Shown piece by piece: positions 56,205 through 64,000 of a stretch of DNA of 64,000 bases. A program made the position numbers and the translations under genes. Origin of the DNA: Candidatus Kryptonium thompsonii. Lineage in GTDB: Bacteria > Bacteroidota > Ignavibacteria > Kryptoniales > Kryptoniaceae. Under the pieces are notes generated by a model, which worked only from the letters and a program-made list of their open reading frames with translations, was not told where the DNA came from and did not search any database. The first letter of the stretch is position 1. Each line of letters begins with the position of its first letter. The stretch spans positions 124,001 through 188,000 of the forward strand of contig LDXX01000003.1 of the NCBI GenBank assembly GCA_001442925.1, given 5' to 3'.

Positions 56205-56915
56205 TTAAAATGAGTAAGCTATTCCAAGAACAAAGGTCATTGTATCAAAATTAATTCTCGTTCTAAAAGGTGACGGATCAATTTGGATGATGTAGCCATC
56301 GTAGCTTATCGAGCTGTCTTTAAATTTGCTTTCAACCTCAACAATTGGATCGCGAAATTTTAATTCTGCCTTGAGCCCCAAATTTTTAAGCAAGTTATAT
56401 CCAACTCCCGACATCACTTGGATACCAAGATTAATCGGCGAATTTTGAACCTCACTTCTTGTGTTAACGATGGATTTGGTAAAATTTCCTTTATAAGCAC
56501 CGACCCCGCCACCGATGTAAACGCTCCATTTCTCAGAGCTAAATGGAGCGAGAAAAAATAAATTTAGTTCGGCGATGTAAATTGTGTATTTATCTTCAAT
56601 TGGAATTTTTATGAGTTGATTGGAAATTCTTCGTGTTAAGAAATCGCCAACTTTTTTATTTACGACTTCAAGTGATAGCCCCGCTAAGTAACCTTCGGTT
56701 ATTTTATGTCTTAGTTCAGCCGAGAAGCCGAACCATCCATTGACTTCGGTTGAAAAATCGCGCAAGCCTCTATCTCTTGAGATCACATCTGGATAAACGA
56801 AGGCGGAAAGAATGTAGTTAAAATTTAAAGAAATTGACTTGCTAGGCTGGGCGAATGAAAAGCTCAAAAGTGGTAGGAACAACAAAATTAAACTTTTTGC
56901 AAGTTTTGGAAACAT
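56205..56915 (-). CDS. Outer-membrane beta-barrel protein
   Basis: 236 aa with a signal peptide (SLILLFLPLLSFSFA, cut near QPSKS). The mature protein alternates polar and hydrophobic residues in strands with glycine-rich turns (VYIGGGVGAYKGNF, IQVMSGVGYNLLKNLGLKAE) and ends in FVLGIAYSF, a typical last barrel strand with terminal aromatic. This is the pattern of small 8-strand barrels such as the OmpX/opacity class. Ligand and role are unknown. It lies 64 bases after the isomerase gene, which could help fold it. Confidence 0.75.
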   Translation of the reverse strand: MFPKLAKSLILLFLPLLSFSFAQPSKSISLNFNYILSAFVYPDVISRDRGLRDFSTEVNGWFGFSAELRHKITEGYLAGLSLEVVNKKVGDFLTRRISNQLIKIPIEDKYTIYIAELNLFFLAPFSSEKWSVYIGGGVGAYKGNFTKSIVNTRSEVQNSPINLGIQVMSGVGYNLLKNLGLKAELKFRDPIVEVESKFKDSSISYDGYIIQIDPSPFRTRINFDTMTFVLGIAYSF

Positions 56916-56979
56916 AGCTTAGTTATAGATTATTGTGCGAAATCAGCCCAGCCTTTATCAAAGCTGGGCAATATAGAAA

Positions 56980-59091
56980 TTATTGCTCGAAATACAAGGA
57001 TCGGTTGTCAACTATTTTAGCGTTCTTTTTCAAATTATCGATCCAGCTGAAAAATAGTGTGTTTTTCTTTTCGTTGTAAATTTGTTGTTTTAAGGTTTCG
57101 TGTTGGGATTTATAAGCGGAAGAGTCAAAAGGTGTTTTATTTACAAGTTGAATGAGATAAACAAATGAATTGCCTTTTATAGTTTGCGAAATTTCATTTG
57201 GTTTCATATCAATGAGTTTGCCAAGGACATTTTCATCCGTGCCAATCCCAGGAATTCCACCAGAAAGCGTGAAACCTGATGCAGTTTTTACTTCAAGCGT
57301 TGAATCAAGCTTTGTTATAGATTCAAGACCTTCGTTTTTGTTGAGTTTAGTTCTGAGGCTTTCAAGATAATTATATGCCTTGTCTTTAAGTTTTTCGCGC
57401 CTTACTCTAACCTTGATCGCTTCTCTTACTTCTTCAAGTGGTCTTATACCAGCTTCTTTGATTTCGCTTATTGTAAAGACCGCGAACCCACCTCTGATCT
57501 TGAACACAGGGCTTACACTTCCCAATTTATTTGAAAATGCCCAATCAGAGATTGTCTTGTTAAACCCAATTCCAGGGATAGGTGAATCTTTGGTAAACGG
57601 TGGTGTTGTTTTGATGTCAAGACCAAGCGCTGAAGCTTCCTGGACAAATTTTTTCCCACTTACAGTGTGGCTGAAGTCTTCCGCTCGCTTTCTCTGCGAT
57701 TCTATTGTTTCGGAGCTTGCTCTCACACCTAATTTAATGTCAGCAATTTTTAATTCTCTGTTGTCTTTGGCGATAACTTTGATGATGTGCAGACCATATT
57801 GAGTTCTGACGGGACCAACTATTTCTCCAGGTTTTGCTTTAAAGCACGCTTCTTCAAATTCTTTTACCATTCTTCCCTTTCCGAACCAACCGAGATCTCC
57901 ACCTTTACTGGCTGTAACTTGATCAACGGAGAAAGTCGCAGCAAGCTTTGCAAAATCCTCACCCTTTTTCGCAAGGTTGAGAATATCTTTAGCAAGATTG
58001 TATGATTCGGCTGTGTCTCGACCAATGGGGACGAGAATATGGCTTGCTCTTACAAATGTATCAGAACCTTTGCGTTCATCAAGAATTTTTATAAGGTGAA
58101 TTCCATCGCTTGCTTTCAACGGCCCAACAATTTCACCAACTTTTTTATCCCATATTTCATTTTCAATTTCGGGTAAAAGTTCACCATGCTTAAAAAATAC
58201 ATCTGAGAAAGGTGCTTCTGAGTAATTCTTTACAAGCTCAACAAAGTCAGCCCCTTGCATCGCTTGTTGTTTAAAGTTTTCTAGCTCCCTCAAAACGGAT
58301 GCAGTATCTTCCGCGGATGGCATATCAGAGAAAAGTACATATTTCAAGCGTCTCGTTTCTTGGATCCTGAATTCATCTTGATGATTCCTGTAATATTCTT
58401 TTATCTCGTCATCTGTTGGTTCGCTTATCTCTTTGGAAAATCTATTTGGATCAAGTGAGACATATTTAATTTCATATCTTGTATTTTGCTTCTCGAACCT
58501 TTCTCTTATTTCCCCTTCACTCACAAGAACACTTGCAAGGAGACGGCTTTGAAGTTTTTCCGTTAATTTTTGCGCCTTCAAAAATTTTTCAACCTCTATC
58601 CAAAATTGCCTCGCTTGTGGGGTTGTTGATTTCAAAGCCCTTTCAAGGAGAACTCTGTCTATTTTCCCTGTTGAATCCACAAAATTTCTCTTAACTGGTT
58701 CAGGTAATGTTTCAGGTGAATTCAAAACCCAATCGGTTATTTCTTCATCTGTTACTGTTAAATTAAGTTTTTTTATCTCTTGTTCGATAAGTTTTCTTGT
58801 GACAAGTTGTTCCCATACTTGATTTCTAAGCTGTTCGAGCATAAAATCGTCGGGATCATTTCCAGTTCTTTGCTTGAAATTTTCAATTTCAAATTCAAGG
58901 GCTTGATTGAATTCTTGATAAGTTATCTCTTCCCCGTTAACTATCCCAATTGGTTCGCGTGCGAAGCCATTGCTGCGGTGTCTGCCGGTTATATCCATTC
59001 CCCAATCAAGGACAATTGTTAAAAGGAAAAGAATTACAAGTGATAAAAGAATTGCTGGTAAATTATCTCTCATCTTAGCCATTATGGGCAT
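56980..59091 (-). CDS. PpiD/SurA-like periplasmic peptidyl-prolyl isomerase
   Basis: 703 aa membrane-anchored folding factor. A short cytoplasmic start and one transmembrane helix (LLSLVILFLLTIVLDWGMD) precede a SurA-N-like chaperone region (IGIVNGEEITYQEFNQALE). Two parvulin domains follow: one less typical (about 240-345) and one clear (about 345-450) with RASHILVPIGR, FSVDQVTASKGGDLGWFGKG and YGLHIIKVI. A helical C-terminal domain closes it, as in PpiD. It probably assists outer-membrane proteins. ATG codons occur at residues 1, 4 and 7, so the exact start is not certain. Confidence 0.9.
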   Translation of the reverse strand: MPIMAKMRDNLPAILLSLVILFLLTIVLDWGMDITGRHRSNGFAREPIGIVNGEEITYQEFNQALEFEIENFKQRTGNDPDDFMLEQLRNQVWEQLVTRKLIEQEIKKLNLTVTDEEITDWVLNSPETLPEPVKRNFVDSTGKIDRVLLERALKSTTPQARQFWIEVEKFLKAQKLTEKLQSRLLASVLVSEGEIRERFEKQNTRYEIKYVSLDPNRFSKEISEPTDDEIKEYYRNHQDEFRIQETRRLKYVLFSDMPSAEDTASVLRELENFKQQAMQGADFVELVKNYSEAPFSDVFFKHGELLPEIENEIWDKKVGEIVGPLKASDGIHLIKILDERKGSDTFVRASHILVPIGRDTAESYNLAKDILNLAKKGEDFAKLAATFSVDQVTASKGGDLGWFGKGRMVKEFEEACFKAKPGEIVGPVRTQYGLHIIKVIAKDNRELKIADIKLGVRASSETIESQRKRAEDFSHTVSGKKFVQEASALGLDIKTTPPFTKDSPIPGIGFNKTISDWAFSNKLGSVSPVFKIRGGFAVFTISEIKEAGIRPLEEVREAIKVRVRREKLKDKAYNYLESLRTKLNKNEGLESITKLDSTLEVKTASGFTLSGGIPGIGTDENVLGKLIDMKPNEISQTIKGNSFVYLIQLVNKTPFDSSAYKSQHETLKQQIYNEKKNTLFFSWIDNLKKNAKIVDNRSLYFEQ

Positions 59092-59197
59092 GGTGCGTCT
59101 TTTACCTCAAATTGTTTTTGATTTTTTGTAAATTTAAAGCAAAAGGGTTAAAAATCAAAAGACAGGATGGATGTATCTTCCTCAGGTGAGAATTCAT

Positions 59198-60649
59198 TTA
59201 ACCTTTTATGTTGCCGATTGGCCTTAAAGCGGCAACTTTTCTTGAAATGCCCGCTCTATCAACTGCTTCAATTACATCCGATATGTTTTTGTACGCTGCT
59301 CCTGCCTCCTCAACTAGGCCAGATTTTGAAGCAGCCCTTACATATATACCTCGCTCTTCCATTTGTTTGATAAGCTGATTATAATTTATCTCCTTTTTTG
59401 CCTTATGCCTGCTCATTGTTCTTCCACTGCCGTGGCAGGTTGAGCCAAATGTTTCTTCCATTGCTCTTTTGGTTCCAACGAGAAGATACGAACCTGTTTC
59501 CATTGAGCCACCAATTATTACAGGTTGACCTGTATCTTTGTAAATTTCTGCAAGCTCCGGATGTCCGGGTCCAAATGAACGGGTTGAACCTTTTCTGTGA
59601 ACGAGAAGCTTTTTAATTTTTCCATCAACTTCATATTCTTCAGCTTTTGCGATGTTGTGTGCAACATCATAAACTAAGTGCATTTCAAGTTCTTCTGCAG
59701 ATTTTTTGAAAACTTTTTCGAATGCTTCCCTAACTCTGTGAAGAATGACTTGACGATTTGCAAACGCCATATTAGCTGCACAAAGCATAGCGGAGTAGTA
59801 ATCTCTACCTTCGGGTGAGTCAATCGGTGCGCAGGCAAGTTCTTTGTCAAGAAGTGGGATGCCATATTTTTTCATGGCGTCAAGAAAAACTTTTAAATAA
59901 TCTGTTGCTATCTGATGCCCGAAACCTCTTGACCCGCAGTGAATCATAACGACGATTTGACCTTCTTGTTCAATTCCAAAGCTATTTGCAACATTGTGAT
60001 CAAAGATTCTATCAACAACCTGTATTTCAAGGTAGTGATTTCCCGAACCAAGTGTCCCAAGTTGATCTATTCCACGTTCCCTTGCTTTTTTGCTTACCTT
60101 GGATGGATCGGCTCCTTTTATAGCACCGTGTTCCTCAATTCTTTCGAGATCTTCCTTCCAACCATACCCATGTTCAACGCACCAGCGAGCACCTTTTACC
60201 ATTACTTCATCAAATTGTGAATTTGACAGTTTAACAAATCCAGTTGCTCCGACTCCAGTTGGGACAGTTTGAAATAGAAGGTCAACAAGTTCTTTAAGCT
60301 TTGGTTTCACTTCTTCAAGCGTTAAGTTCGTTTTTACAAGTCGCATTCCGCAGTTTATGTCAAAACCTATACCTCCGGGCGATATGACACCACCGTCAAA
60401 ATCAAACGCAGCTACACCTCCAATTGGAAAACCATAACCCCAGTGTCCGTCTGGCATGCATAGAGCGTATTTTTGAATCCCGGGCAAACAGGCAACATTT
60501 GTCACTTGTTCAAAGACACCTTCATCCATTGCATCAAGAAGTTGTTTAGTGGCGTAAATCCGCGCGGGTACACGCATGCCTTTCTTATATGTTTCAGGTA
60601 TTTCCCAAATAACTTCTGAAATTCTTTTTATTTCCTTTGGTGCAGGCAT
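59198..60649 (-). CDS. rtcB: RNA-splicing ligase RtcB
   Basis: 483 aa GTP- and Mn2+-dependent ligase that joins 2',3'-cyclic phosphate or 3'-phosphate RNA ends to 5'-OH ends. Metal-site motifs are MPDGHWGYGFPIGG, GIGFDINCGMRLV, GSGNHYLEIQ and MIHCGSRGFGHQ. The histidine that takes guanylate is expected in STCHGSGRTMSRHKA. The length is that of the long RtcB form. No Archease, RtcA or RtcR gene is adjacent, so its targets (tRNA halves or stress-cleaved RNA) are unknown. Confidence 0.96.
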   Translation of the reverse strand: MPAPKEIKRISEVIWEIPETYKKGMRVPARIYATKQLLDAMDEGVFEQVTNVACLPGIQKYALCMPDGHWGYGFPIGGVAAFDFDGGVISPGGIGFDINCGMRLVKTNLTLEEVKPKLKELVDLLFQTVPTGVGATGFVKLSNSQFDEVMVKGARWCVEHGYGWKEDLERIEEHGAIKGADPSKVSKKARERGIDQLGTLGSGNHYLEIQVVDRIFDHNVANSFGIEQEGQIVVMIHCGSRGFGHQIATDYLKVFLDAMKKYGIPLLDKELACAPIDSPEGRDYYSAMLCAANMAFANRQVILHRVREAFEKVFKKSAEELEMHLVYDVAHNIAKAEEYEVDGKIKKLLVHRKGSTRSFGPGHPELAEIYKDTGQPVIIGGSMETGSYLLVGTKRAMEETFGSTCHGSGRTMSRHKAKKEINYNQLIKQMEERGIYVRAASKSGLVEEAGAAYKNISDVIEAVDRAGISRKVAALRPIGNIKG

Positions 60650-60736
60650 TGCCGTTTTTGAAGGTTTGTTTTTCTTGTGTTAATAATTTACTAAAAATTT
60701 TGAAGTGATTCCAAATGGGGAGTAAGGTCGAAACTT

Positions 60737-61531
60737 TTACATTTCTTTTGTCCCCGAACTATGACAGACGATGCACGGCTTTTTCCAATCAAAATTTTCA
60801 AAATCAAAAACAAGGGCGTATGTTAAACCTTTATCCGTCCATGAAAGAATATTAAATCCATCTCTGGTATCCAAATAAAAGTTAATATCTTTGAAGTTAA
60901 CCTTCCTTTTTCCGTGCGGGCTTGCACTTTTAGATGGTGCAACAAGTAATGTCATAGGCCGACCGTCCATCTCGTATGACACAAGCGCAGCATAATCGTT
61001 GTTCAGCGCCACAAGTCGCGCTCCTTTTATGCGATAGGGTTGGTTTGAGGGATCTGGATAACGCGGAAGGCGAAAGTTGAATTTTAACTTTTTATCAAAC
61101 CAGTTTGAAATCTCTGCCTCAGAAGATGTCTGTATTTCAAGGGGAAGTTGGCCGTTAATCTGTCTTATGTGATTTTCGACCGCTATAGCTGCCAAATCAG
61201 TACGCTGTGAGTAAAAGTAAATAGTTAATAAGACACCGATAAAAAAGATTGCAACCATGACAAGAGAAAAAGACCGTATAAAAGTTTTGCTTTTTTTCGG
61301 CTTAAATTTCTCAATTTGCTTTACAAGTTCGGTTTTGAAATCGTTAAAATCGATGTTTATTTCTTCTTTTAAAATTCTTATTGAATCAACGAAGTCACGC
61401 TGTTGCTTTAAAATTTTTGCGCATTCAGCGCATTCTTTTATATGTTGTTTAAATTGTTCAAGCTCATCTCCGGCAAGTTCACCGTCAAGGTAAAGGTTTA
61501 TCCAGACTTTAATTGTTTTGTGATCTATCAT
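60737..61531 (-). CDS. Membrane anti-sigma factor with C-terminal CxxCH motif
   Basis: 264 aa anti-sigma factor for the ECF sigma gene just upstream. The N-terminal zinc-finger domain has H30, C34 and C37 in QHIKECAEC, typical of zf-HC2. One transmembrane helix (about 87-107) leads to an extracytoplasmic domain with RPMTLLVAPSK and FNILSWTDKGLTYALV, as in RsiW-like proteins. The unusual part is the end: KKPCIVCHSSGTKEM, with C253, C256 and H257 in the CxxCH pattern for covalent haem c. I use the ATG at 61531, two bases after the sigma stop; a longer frame overlaps the sigma gene. Confidence 0.85.
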   Translation of the reverse strand: MIDHKTIKVWINLYLDGELAGDELEQFKQHIKECAECAKILKQQRDFVDSIRILKEEINIDFNDFKTELVKQIEKFKPKKSKTFIRSFSLVMVAIFFIGVLLTIYFYSQRTDLAAIAVENHIRQINGQLPLEIQTSSEAEISNWFDKKLKFNFRLPRYPDPSNQPYRIKGARLVALNNDYAALVSYEMDGRPMTLLVAPSKSASPHGKRKVNFKDINFYLDTRDGFNILSWTDKGLTYALVFDFENFDWKKPCIVCHSSGTKEM

Positions 61532-61533
61532 CG

Positions 61534-62043
61534 CTATTTCTTTTCGTAAATTTTTAAAAACGCTTCTTTCAGTTTTTCCCTTGCTCTGTTTAATCTCGAC
61601 ATAACTGTTCCAAGTGGACAATCAAGAATTTTTGAAATTTCACTATATGAAAAATCCTCAAAATACCTCAAAATAAGAATTTCCTTATACGCATCTGGCA
61701 AATCGTTCAATGCTTTCATCAGCAATTGACGCATTTCATTATTAATTAACAATTCCTCTGGATTTATATTCCATTCATCGCTTACATTTTCAATTGTTTC
61801 ATCAAGGTGAATGGGCGAAATTAAGTTTCTTTTTCGTTGGTTCAACCATAGGTTTCGCATAATTGTAAAAAGCCAAGCCTTCACATTTGAATTTTCGTCA
61901 AGTGAATCCATATTCTTCAATGCTTTATAGCAGGTTTCCTGAACTAAATCTTTCGCATCCTCTTCGTTTCCAGTCATTGCAAGTGCATACCTCAGCAAGG
62001 AATCAATTGAATTGATGATCTCTTTTTTGATTTTTTCAAACAT
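61534..62043 (-). CDS. ECF RNA polymerase sigma factor
   Basis: 169 aa alternative sigma factor with region 2 (YALAMTGNEEDAKDLVQETC and VKAWLFTIMRNLWLN) and region 4 (LPDAYKEILILRYFEDFSYS then CPLGTVMSRLNRAREKL). It is expected to be held at the membrane by the zinc-finger anti-sigma encoded next and freed by an extracytoplasmic signal. The ATG at 62043 fits the family; the frame runs on to 62106. Candidate targets include its own operon and the facing peroxidase gene. Confidence 0.93.
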   Translation of the reverse strand: MFEKIKKEIINSIDSLLRYALAMTGNEEDAKDLVQETCYKALKNMDSLDENSNVKAWLFTIMRNLWLNQRKRNLISPIHLDETIENVSDEWNINPEELLINNEMRQLLMKALNDLPDAYKEILILRYFEDFSYSEISKILDCPLGTVMSRLNRAREKLKEAFLKIYEKK

Positions 62044-62077
62044 TGCTGATTGCCAGAAGTTTTCATAAGGTAAGGTA

Positions 62078-62106
62078 AATATAAAAAAGTGAAACAGGAA
62101 TTTCAA
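62078..62106 (-). promoter_or_regulatory. Promoter of the ECF sigma/anti-sigma genes
   Basis: On the minus strand TTGAAA (62106-62101) and TATATT (62083-62078) are 17 bases apart. The predicted start near 62071 gives a leader of about 28 bases. The sequence looks like a housekeeping promoter. The usual ECF autoregulatory -35 (AAC motif) was not evident, so this unit may be transcribed constitutively or from the tRNA promoter as well. Confidence 0.5.
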
Positions 62107-62115
62107 ATAGAGATG

Positions 62116-62188
62116 TGGAGCCGACGGGATTCGAACCCGTGACCTCCAGAGTGCGATTCTGGCGCTCTCCCATCTGAGCTACGGCCCC
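62116..62188 (-). tRNA. tRNA-Ala (anticodon CGC)
   Basis: The 73-base cloverleaf reads on the minus strand. The acceptor stem GGGGCCG pairs with CGGCTCC and includes the G3-U70 wobble pair that identifies alanine tRNA. The anticodon stem CCAGA/TCTGG holds the loop ATCGCAC, whose anticodon CGC reads GCG codons. The T arm is GGGTTCGAATCCC-like. The discriminator base is A. CCA is not encoded. The gene lies 72 bases upstream of the ECF sigma start on the same strand. Confidence 0.96.
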
Positions 62189-62202
62189 CTAGGTTTGATA
62201 TA

Positions 62203-62231
62203 AATATATTGAACATAAGACGGAAAAACAA
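62203..62231 (-). promoter_or_regulatory. Promoter of tRNA-Ala
   Basis: On the minus strand TTGTTT (62231-62226) and TATATT (62208-62203) are 17 bases apart. Transcription would start near 62196, about 8 bases before the tRNA 5' end. Confidence 0.5.
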
Positions 62232-62306
62232 ATTATCAGTGGAATAAATTGGCACTTTCGCTTGTCTTAATAAGTGAAAGTCGAAAAAATAAAGAAACAA
62301 ACGACC

Positions 62307-63461
62307 ATGCGGAGATTGGAAAAATTTTACTGGTTTGTTTTACTATTCATCGTCTTTTTATTGTCCTTTACATTTGTCAGCGAAAAGCAAGCAAACTCAT
62401 CTTCAAAAGCAAGTTATGAAGTAAAAATCCCACTCGGTATCCCAAGGGATTTATGGGAGATATTCATTCCGCCAGATAACCCAATAACCCCTGAAAAGGT
62501 TGAACTTGGAAGGAAACTTTATTTTGATAAACGCCTTTCCGTTGATAATACTGTTGCCTGTGCTACTTGCCATGACCCGAAATTTGCATTTGCAGAAAAT
62601 AAAAAGGTAAGTGAGGGGGTAGGTGGAAAGAAGGGCGCGAGAAATGCTCCAACTGTTTTAAATGCAATGTTTTTTGAACAACAGTTTTGGGATGGAAGAG
62701 CTCCAACACTTGAAGAACAGGCAAAACAGCCGATAATCAATCCGATTGAAATGGGCATGCCAGATCATGATGCGGTTGTTAAAAAATTGAAAGGAATCCC
62801 TGAATATGTTGAGGCATTTAAAAAAGTTTTCGGTGGCGAGATCACCATTGATAGAGTTGCCCAAGCCATCGCTGCTTTTGAGAGGACATTATTGACGGGA
62901 AATTCGCCATTTGACAGGTTTATCGCTGGTGATGAGAATGCCATTAGTGAGTCTGCGAAGAGAGGGTGGCAATTGTTTCAAGGCAAAGCCAGATGTATAA
63001 CATGTCATGAGTTCAATCGTTCAAATCCATTCTTCACGGATAATAAATATCACAACATCGGTGTTGCGATGAACAAGGAGGGATTTGCGGAACTTGCGAA
63101 GAAAGCCGAACAACTTGCGAAGCAAGGACGACTTGATAAGAGAAAACTTGATGAGCTTGCGCTTGACCCAGCATTTTCTGAACTTGGGAGATTTCTCGTA
63201 ACATTTAATCCCAAGGATATCGGTGCGTTTAAAACTCCAACATTGAGAAATGTTGAACTTACCGCCCCTTATATGCACGATGGGAGTGAGGCAACGCTTA
63301 TGGATGTTATTGAATTTTACAATAGGGGTGGGAATGCGAATCCAAATCTATCGGGTGAGATGAGACCTCTTAATTTAACAGATCAGGAGAAGCAGGATCT
63401 TGTTGAATTTTTGAAGGCATTAACAGGTGAATTTCCAAAAGATTTCCCCGAAAATAAATGA
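62307..63461 (+). CDS. Di-haem cytochrome c peroxidase-like protein (CcpA/MauG family)
   Basis: 384 aa periplasmic protein with an N-terminal hydrophobic signal (FYWFVLLFIVFLLSFTFV). Two haem c motifs are seen, CATCHDPKFAF and CITCHEFNR, in the usual order of a high-spin N-terminal and low-spin C-terminal haem domain. The link KTPTLRNVELTAPYMHDGS supplies the distal methionine/histidine region. In classical members it reduces H2O2 with electrons from cytochrome c; MauG members oxidise proteins instead. The ATG at 62307 is preferred; an in-frame GTG lies at 62274. It faces away from the haem-motif anti-sigma gene. Confidence 0.92.
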   Translation: MRRLEKFYWFVLLFIVFLLSFTFVSEKQANSSSKASYEVKIPLGIPRDLWEIFIPPDNPITPEKVELGRKLYFDKRLSVDNTVACATCHDPKFAFAENKKVSEGVGGKKGARNAPTVLNAMFFEQQFWDGRAPTLEEQAKQPIINPIEMGMPDHDAVVKKLKGIPEYVEAFKKVFGGEITIDRVAQAIAAFERTLLTGNSPFDRFIAGDENAISESAKRGWQLFQGKARCITCHEFNRSNPFFTDNKYHNIGVAMNKEGFAELAKKAEQLAKQGRLDKRKLDELALDPAFSELGRFLVTFNPKDIGAFKTPTLRNVELTAPYMHDGSEATLMDVIEFYNRGGNANPNLSGEMRPLNLTDQEKQDLVEFLKALTGEFPKDFPENK

Positions 63462-63488
63462 ACAAATAAACAAAGGAGGTGCAAAATC

Positions 63489-64000
63489 ATGCCTAAAATG
63501 CCAAGTGAAAGGAAAGAAGAGCAATACTTGAAAGAGCGAGATGAATTTTTCAAGGCTCTTCCGAAATTAAACCGAAGGCAGTTTATTAAAGTTGCGATGG
63601 CTTCTGCAGCGGTCGCGCTTGCAAAGAATCAATTCCCGCCGCATTCATTCCAGCTTGTTGAAGCAGTTGAAGCAAAGCAAGGTGGTGGGACCGAAGTCAA
63701 GTTCAGATTTGCCTACATTTCGGATACCCATCTTTACGAACGAAAGCTTAATGAAAGATTTGTCCGCGCTGCTTTGAAGGCAGTTCAAGATGTGAATGCG
63801 CTTGATCCACAGCCTGATTTTGTTTTGTTCGGCGGTGACCTTGCTCAACTTGGGCAGCCTGAGGAGTTAAAGCTTGGTAAAGAGATTTTAAGCGAGCTTA
63901 AACCAAAACTCTATATGATGGTTGGAGAGCACGATTGGTATCTTGATCTCGGTGAGAAGTGGATTGAACTATTTGGTAAACCGTATTATTCGTTTGATCA
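63489..64000 (+). CDS. Tat-exported metallophosphoesterase (3' partial)
   Basis: The ATG follows a strong GGAGGT site, 27 bases after the peroxidase stop; the frame is open to the end of the window (170 residues visible). The twin-arginine signal is NRRQFIKVAMASAAVALA, residues 28-45, so the protein is exported folded, probably with metals in place. The calcineurin-like core begins with AYISDTHLYE (D-x-H), then LFGGDLAQLG (GGD). The next motif is GEHDWYLDL, where the usual GNHD has a glutamate for the asparagine. The substrate is unknown. It is probably in one operon with the peroxidase-like gene. Confidence 0.88.
   Translation, partial: MPKMPSERKEEQYLKERDEFFKALPKLNRRQFIKVAMASAAVALAKNQFPPHSFQLVEAVEAKQGGGTEVKFRFAYISDTHLYERKLNERFVRAALKAVQDVNALDPQPDFVLFGGDLAQLGQPEELKLGKEILSELKPKLYMMVGEHDWYLDLGEKWIELFGKPYYSFD

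Noticed and set aside
62116-62188. tRNA-Ala as an attachment site of an integrated element
   Set aside because: No integrase gene and no repeated tRNA 3' end were found nearby; flanking genes look native.
62103-62300. Open frame of 65 codons on the minus strand
   Set aside because: It runs through tRNA-Ala; the segment that looks like SSDGRAPESHSGGHGFESR is the usual false peptide read from a tRNA gene.

Overview
The window looks like part of the chromosome of an anaerobic or facultatively anaerobic bacterium of the FCB superphylum, AT-rich and gene-dense. My best guess is the Kryptonia/Ignavibacteria/Chlorobi side rather than Bacteroidetes proper. The grounds are a propeller protein with a type-IX-type C-terminal sorting domain, a TonB receptor with a carboxypeptidase-like N-terminal domain, a DUF3098-like protein, a short (285 aa) RpoD, and a two-subunit pyruvate:ferredoxin oxidoreductase. 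Unlike typical Bacteroidetes, many genes have strong Shine-Dalgarno sites (rho, gap, yajC, ribBA, clpB, rbr, the last gene), and several promoters read as TTGnnn-N17-TATATT. Lineage is inference. No gap between genes exceeds about 190 bases, and I saw no CRISPR array, insertion sequence or rRNA.

Layout. 1-7.4 kb: the end of a secreted propeller protein, then a minus-strand block of TPR lipoprotein, pyrK, pyrD, folC and rho. 7.6-12.7 kb (plus): gap, a LolA-like protein, pgk, a rhomboid protease and ispG. 12.8-20.9 kb (plus): split pyruvate:ferredoxin oxidoreductase, a membrane GAF/degenerate-GGDEF protein, a small zinc ribbon, two tandem EutN/CcmL microcompartment vertex proteins, the housekeeping sigma factor and a lone peptide-type ABC ATPase. 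20.9-26.6 kb (minus): biotin ligase, CHASE2 cyclase, and a large transglutaminase/TPR protein. 26.7-30.1 kb (minus): a peroxide-defence island (rubrerythrin, CCG-type iron-sulfur protein, Dps, DUF3501, PerR) with a PerR-box-like operator at its head promoter.

30.2-38.4 kb (minus): ruvB, PPC/DUF296, a CoA-acylating aldehyde dehydrogenase with a probable C-terminal encapsulation helix, 3-methyladenine glycosylase, macrodomain, 2-hydroxyacid dehydrogenase and aconitase, closely packed. 38.5-50.7 kb (mostly plus): purine permease, yajC, ribBA, tldD, a GH113-like lipoprotein, greA, Sua5 (minus), dnaK and clpB. 50.7-52.3 kb (minus): a two-gene type II restriction-modification system. 52.4-60.6 kb (mostly minus): TonB receptor with lipoprotein, small proteins, an outer-membrane barrel, a PpiD/SurA isomerase and RtcB. 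60.7-64 kb: an ECF sigma factor with an anti-sigma factor carrying a C-terminal CxxCH haem motif, tRNA-Ala(CGC), then on the plus strand a di-haem cytochrome c peroxidase-like protein and a Tat-exported metallophosphoesterase cut by the window end.

Three themes deserve attention. First, a scattered bacterial microcompartment: vertex proteins at 18.5-19.0 kb and a probable cargo enzyme at 35-37 kb, with no shell hexamer gene here. Second, a rubrerythrin-centred peroxide regulon with a visible operator and internal terminators. Third, a possibly haem-bearing anti-sigma factor opposite a di-haem peroxidase gene. Central metabolism (glycolysis, pyruvate oxidation, aconitase) and protein quality control (DnaK, ClpB, PpiD, rhomboid) account for most of the rest.
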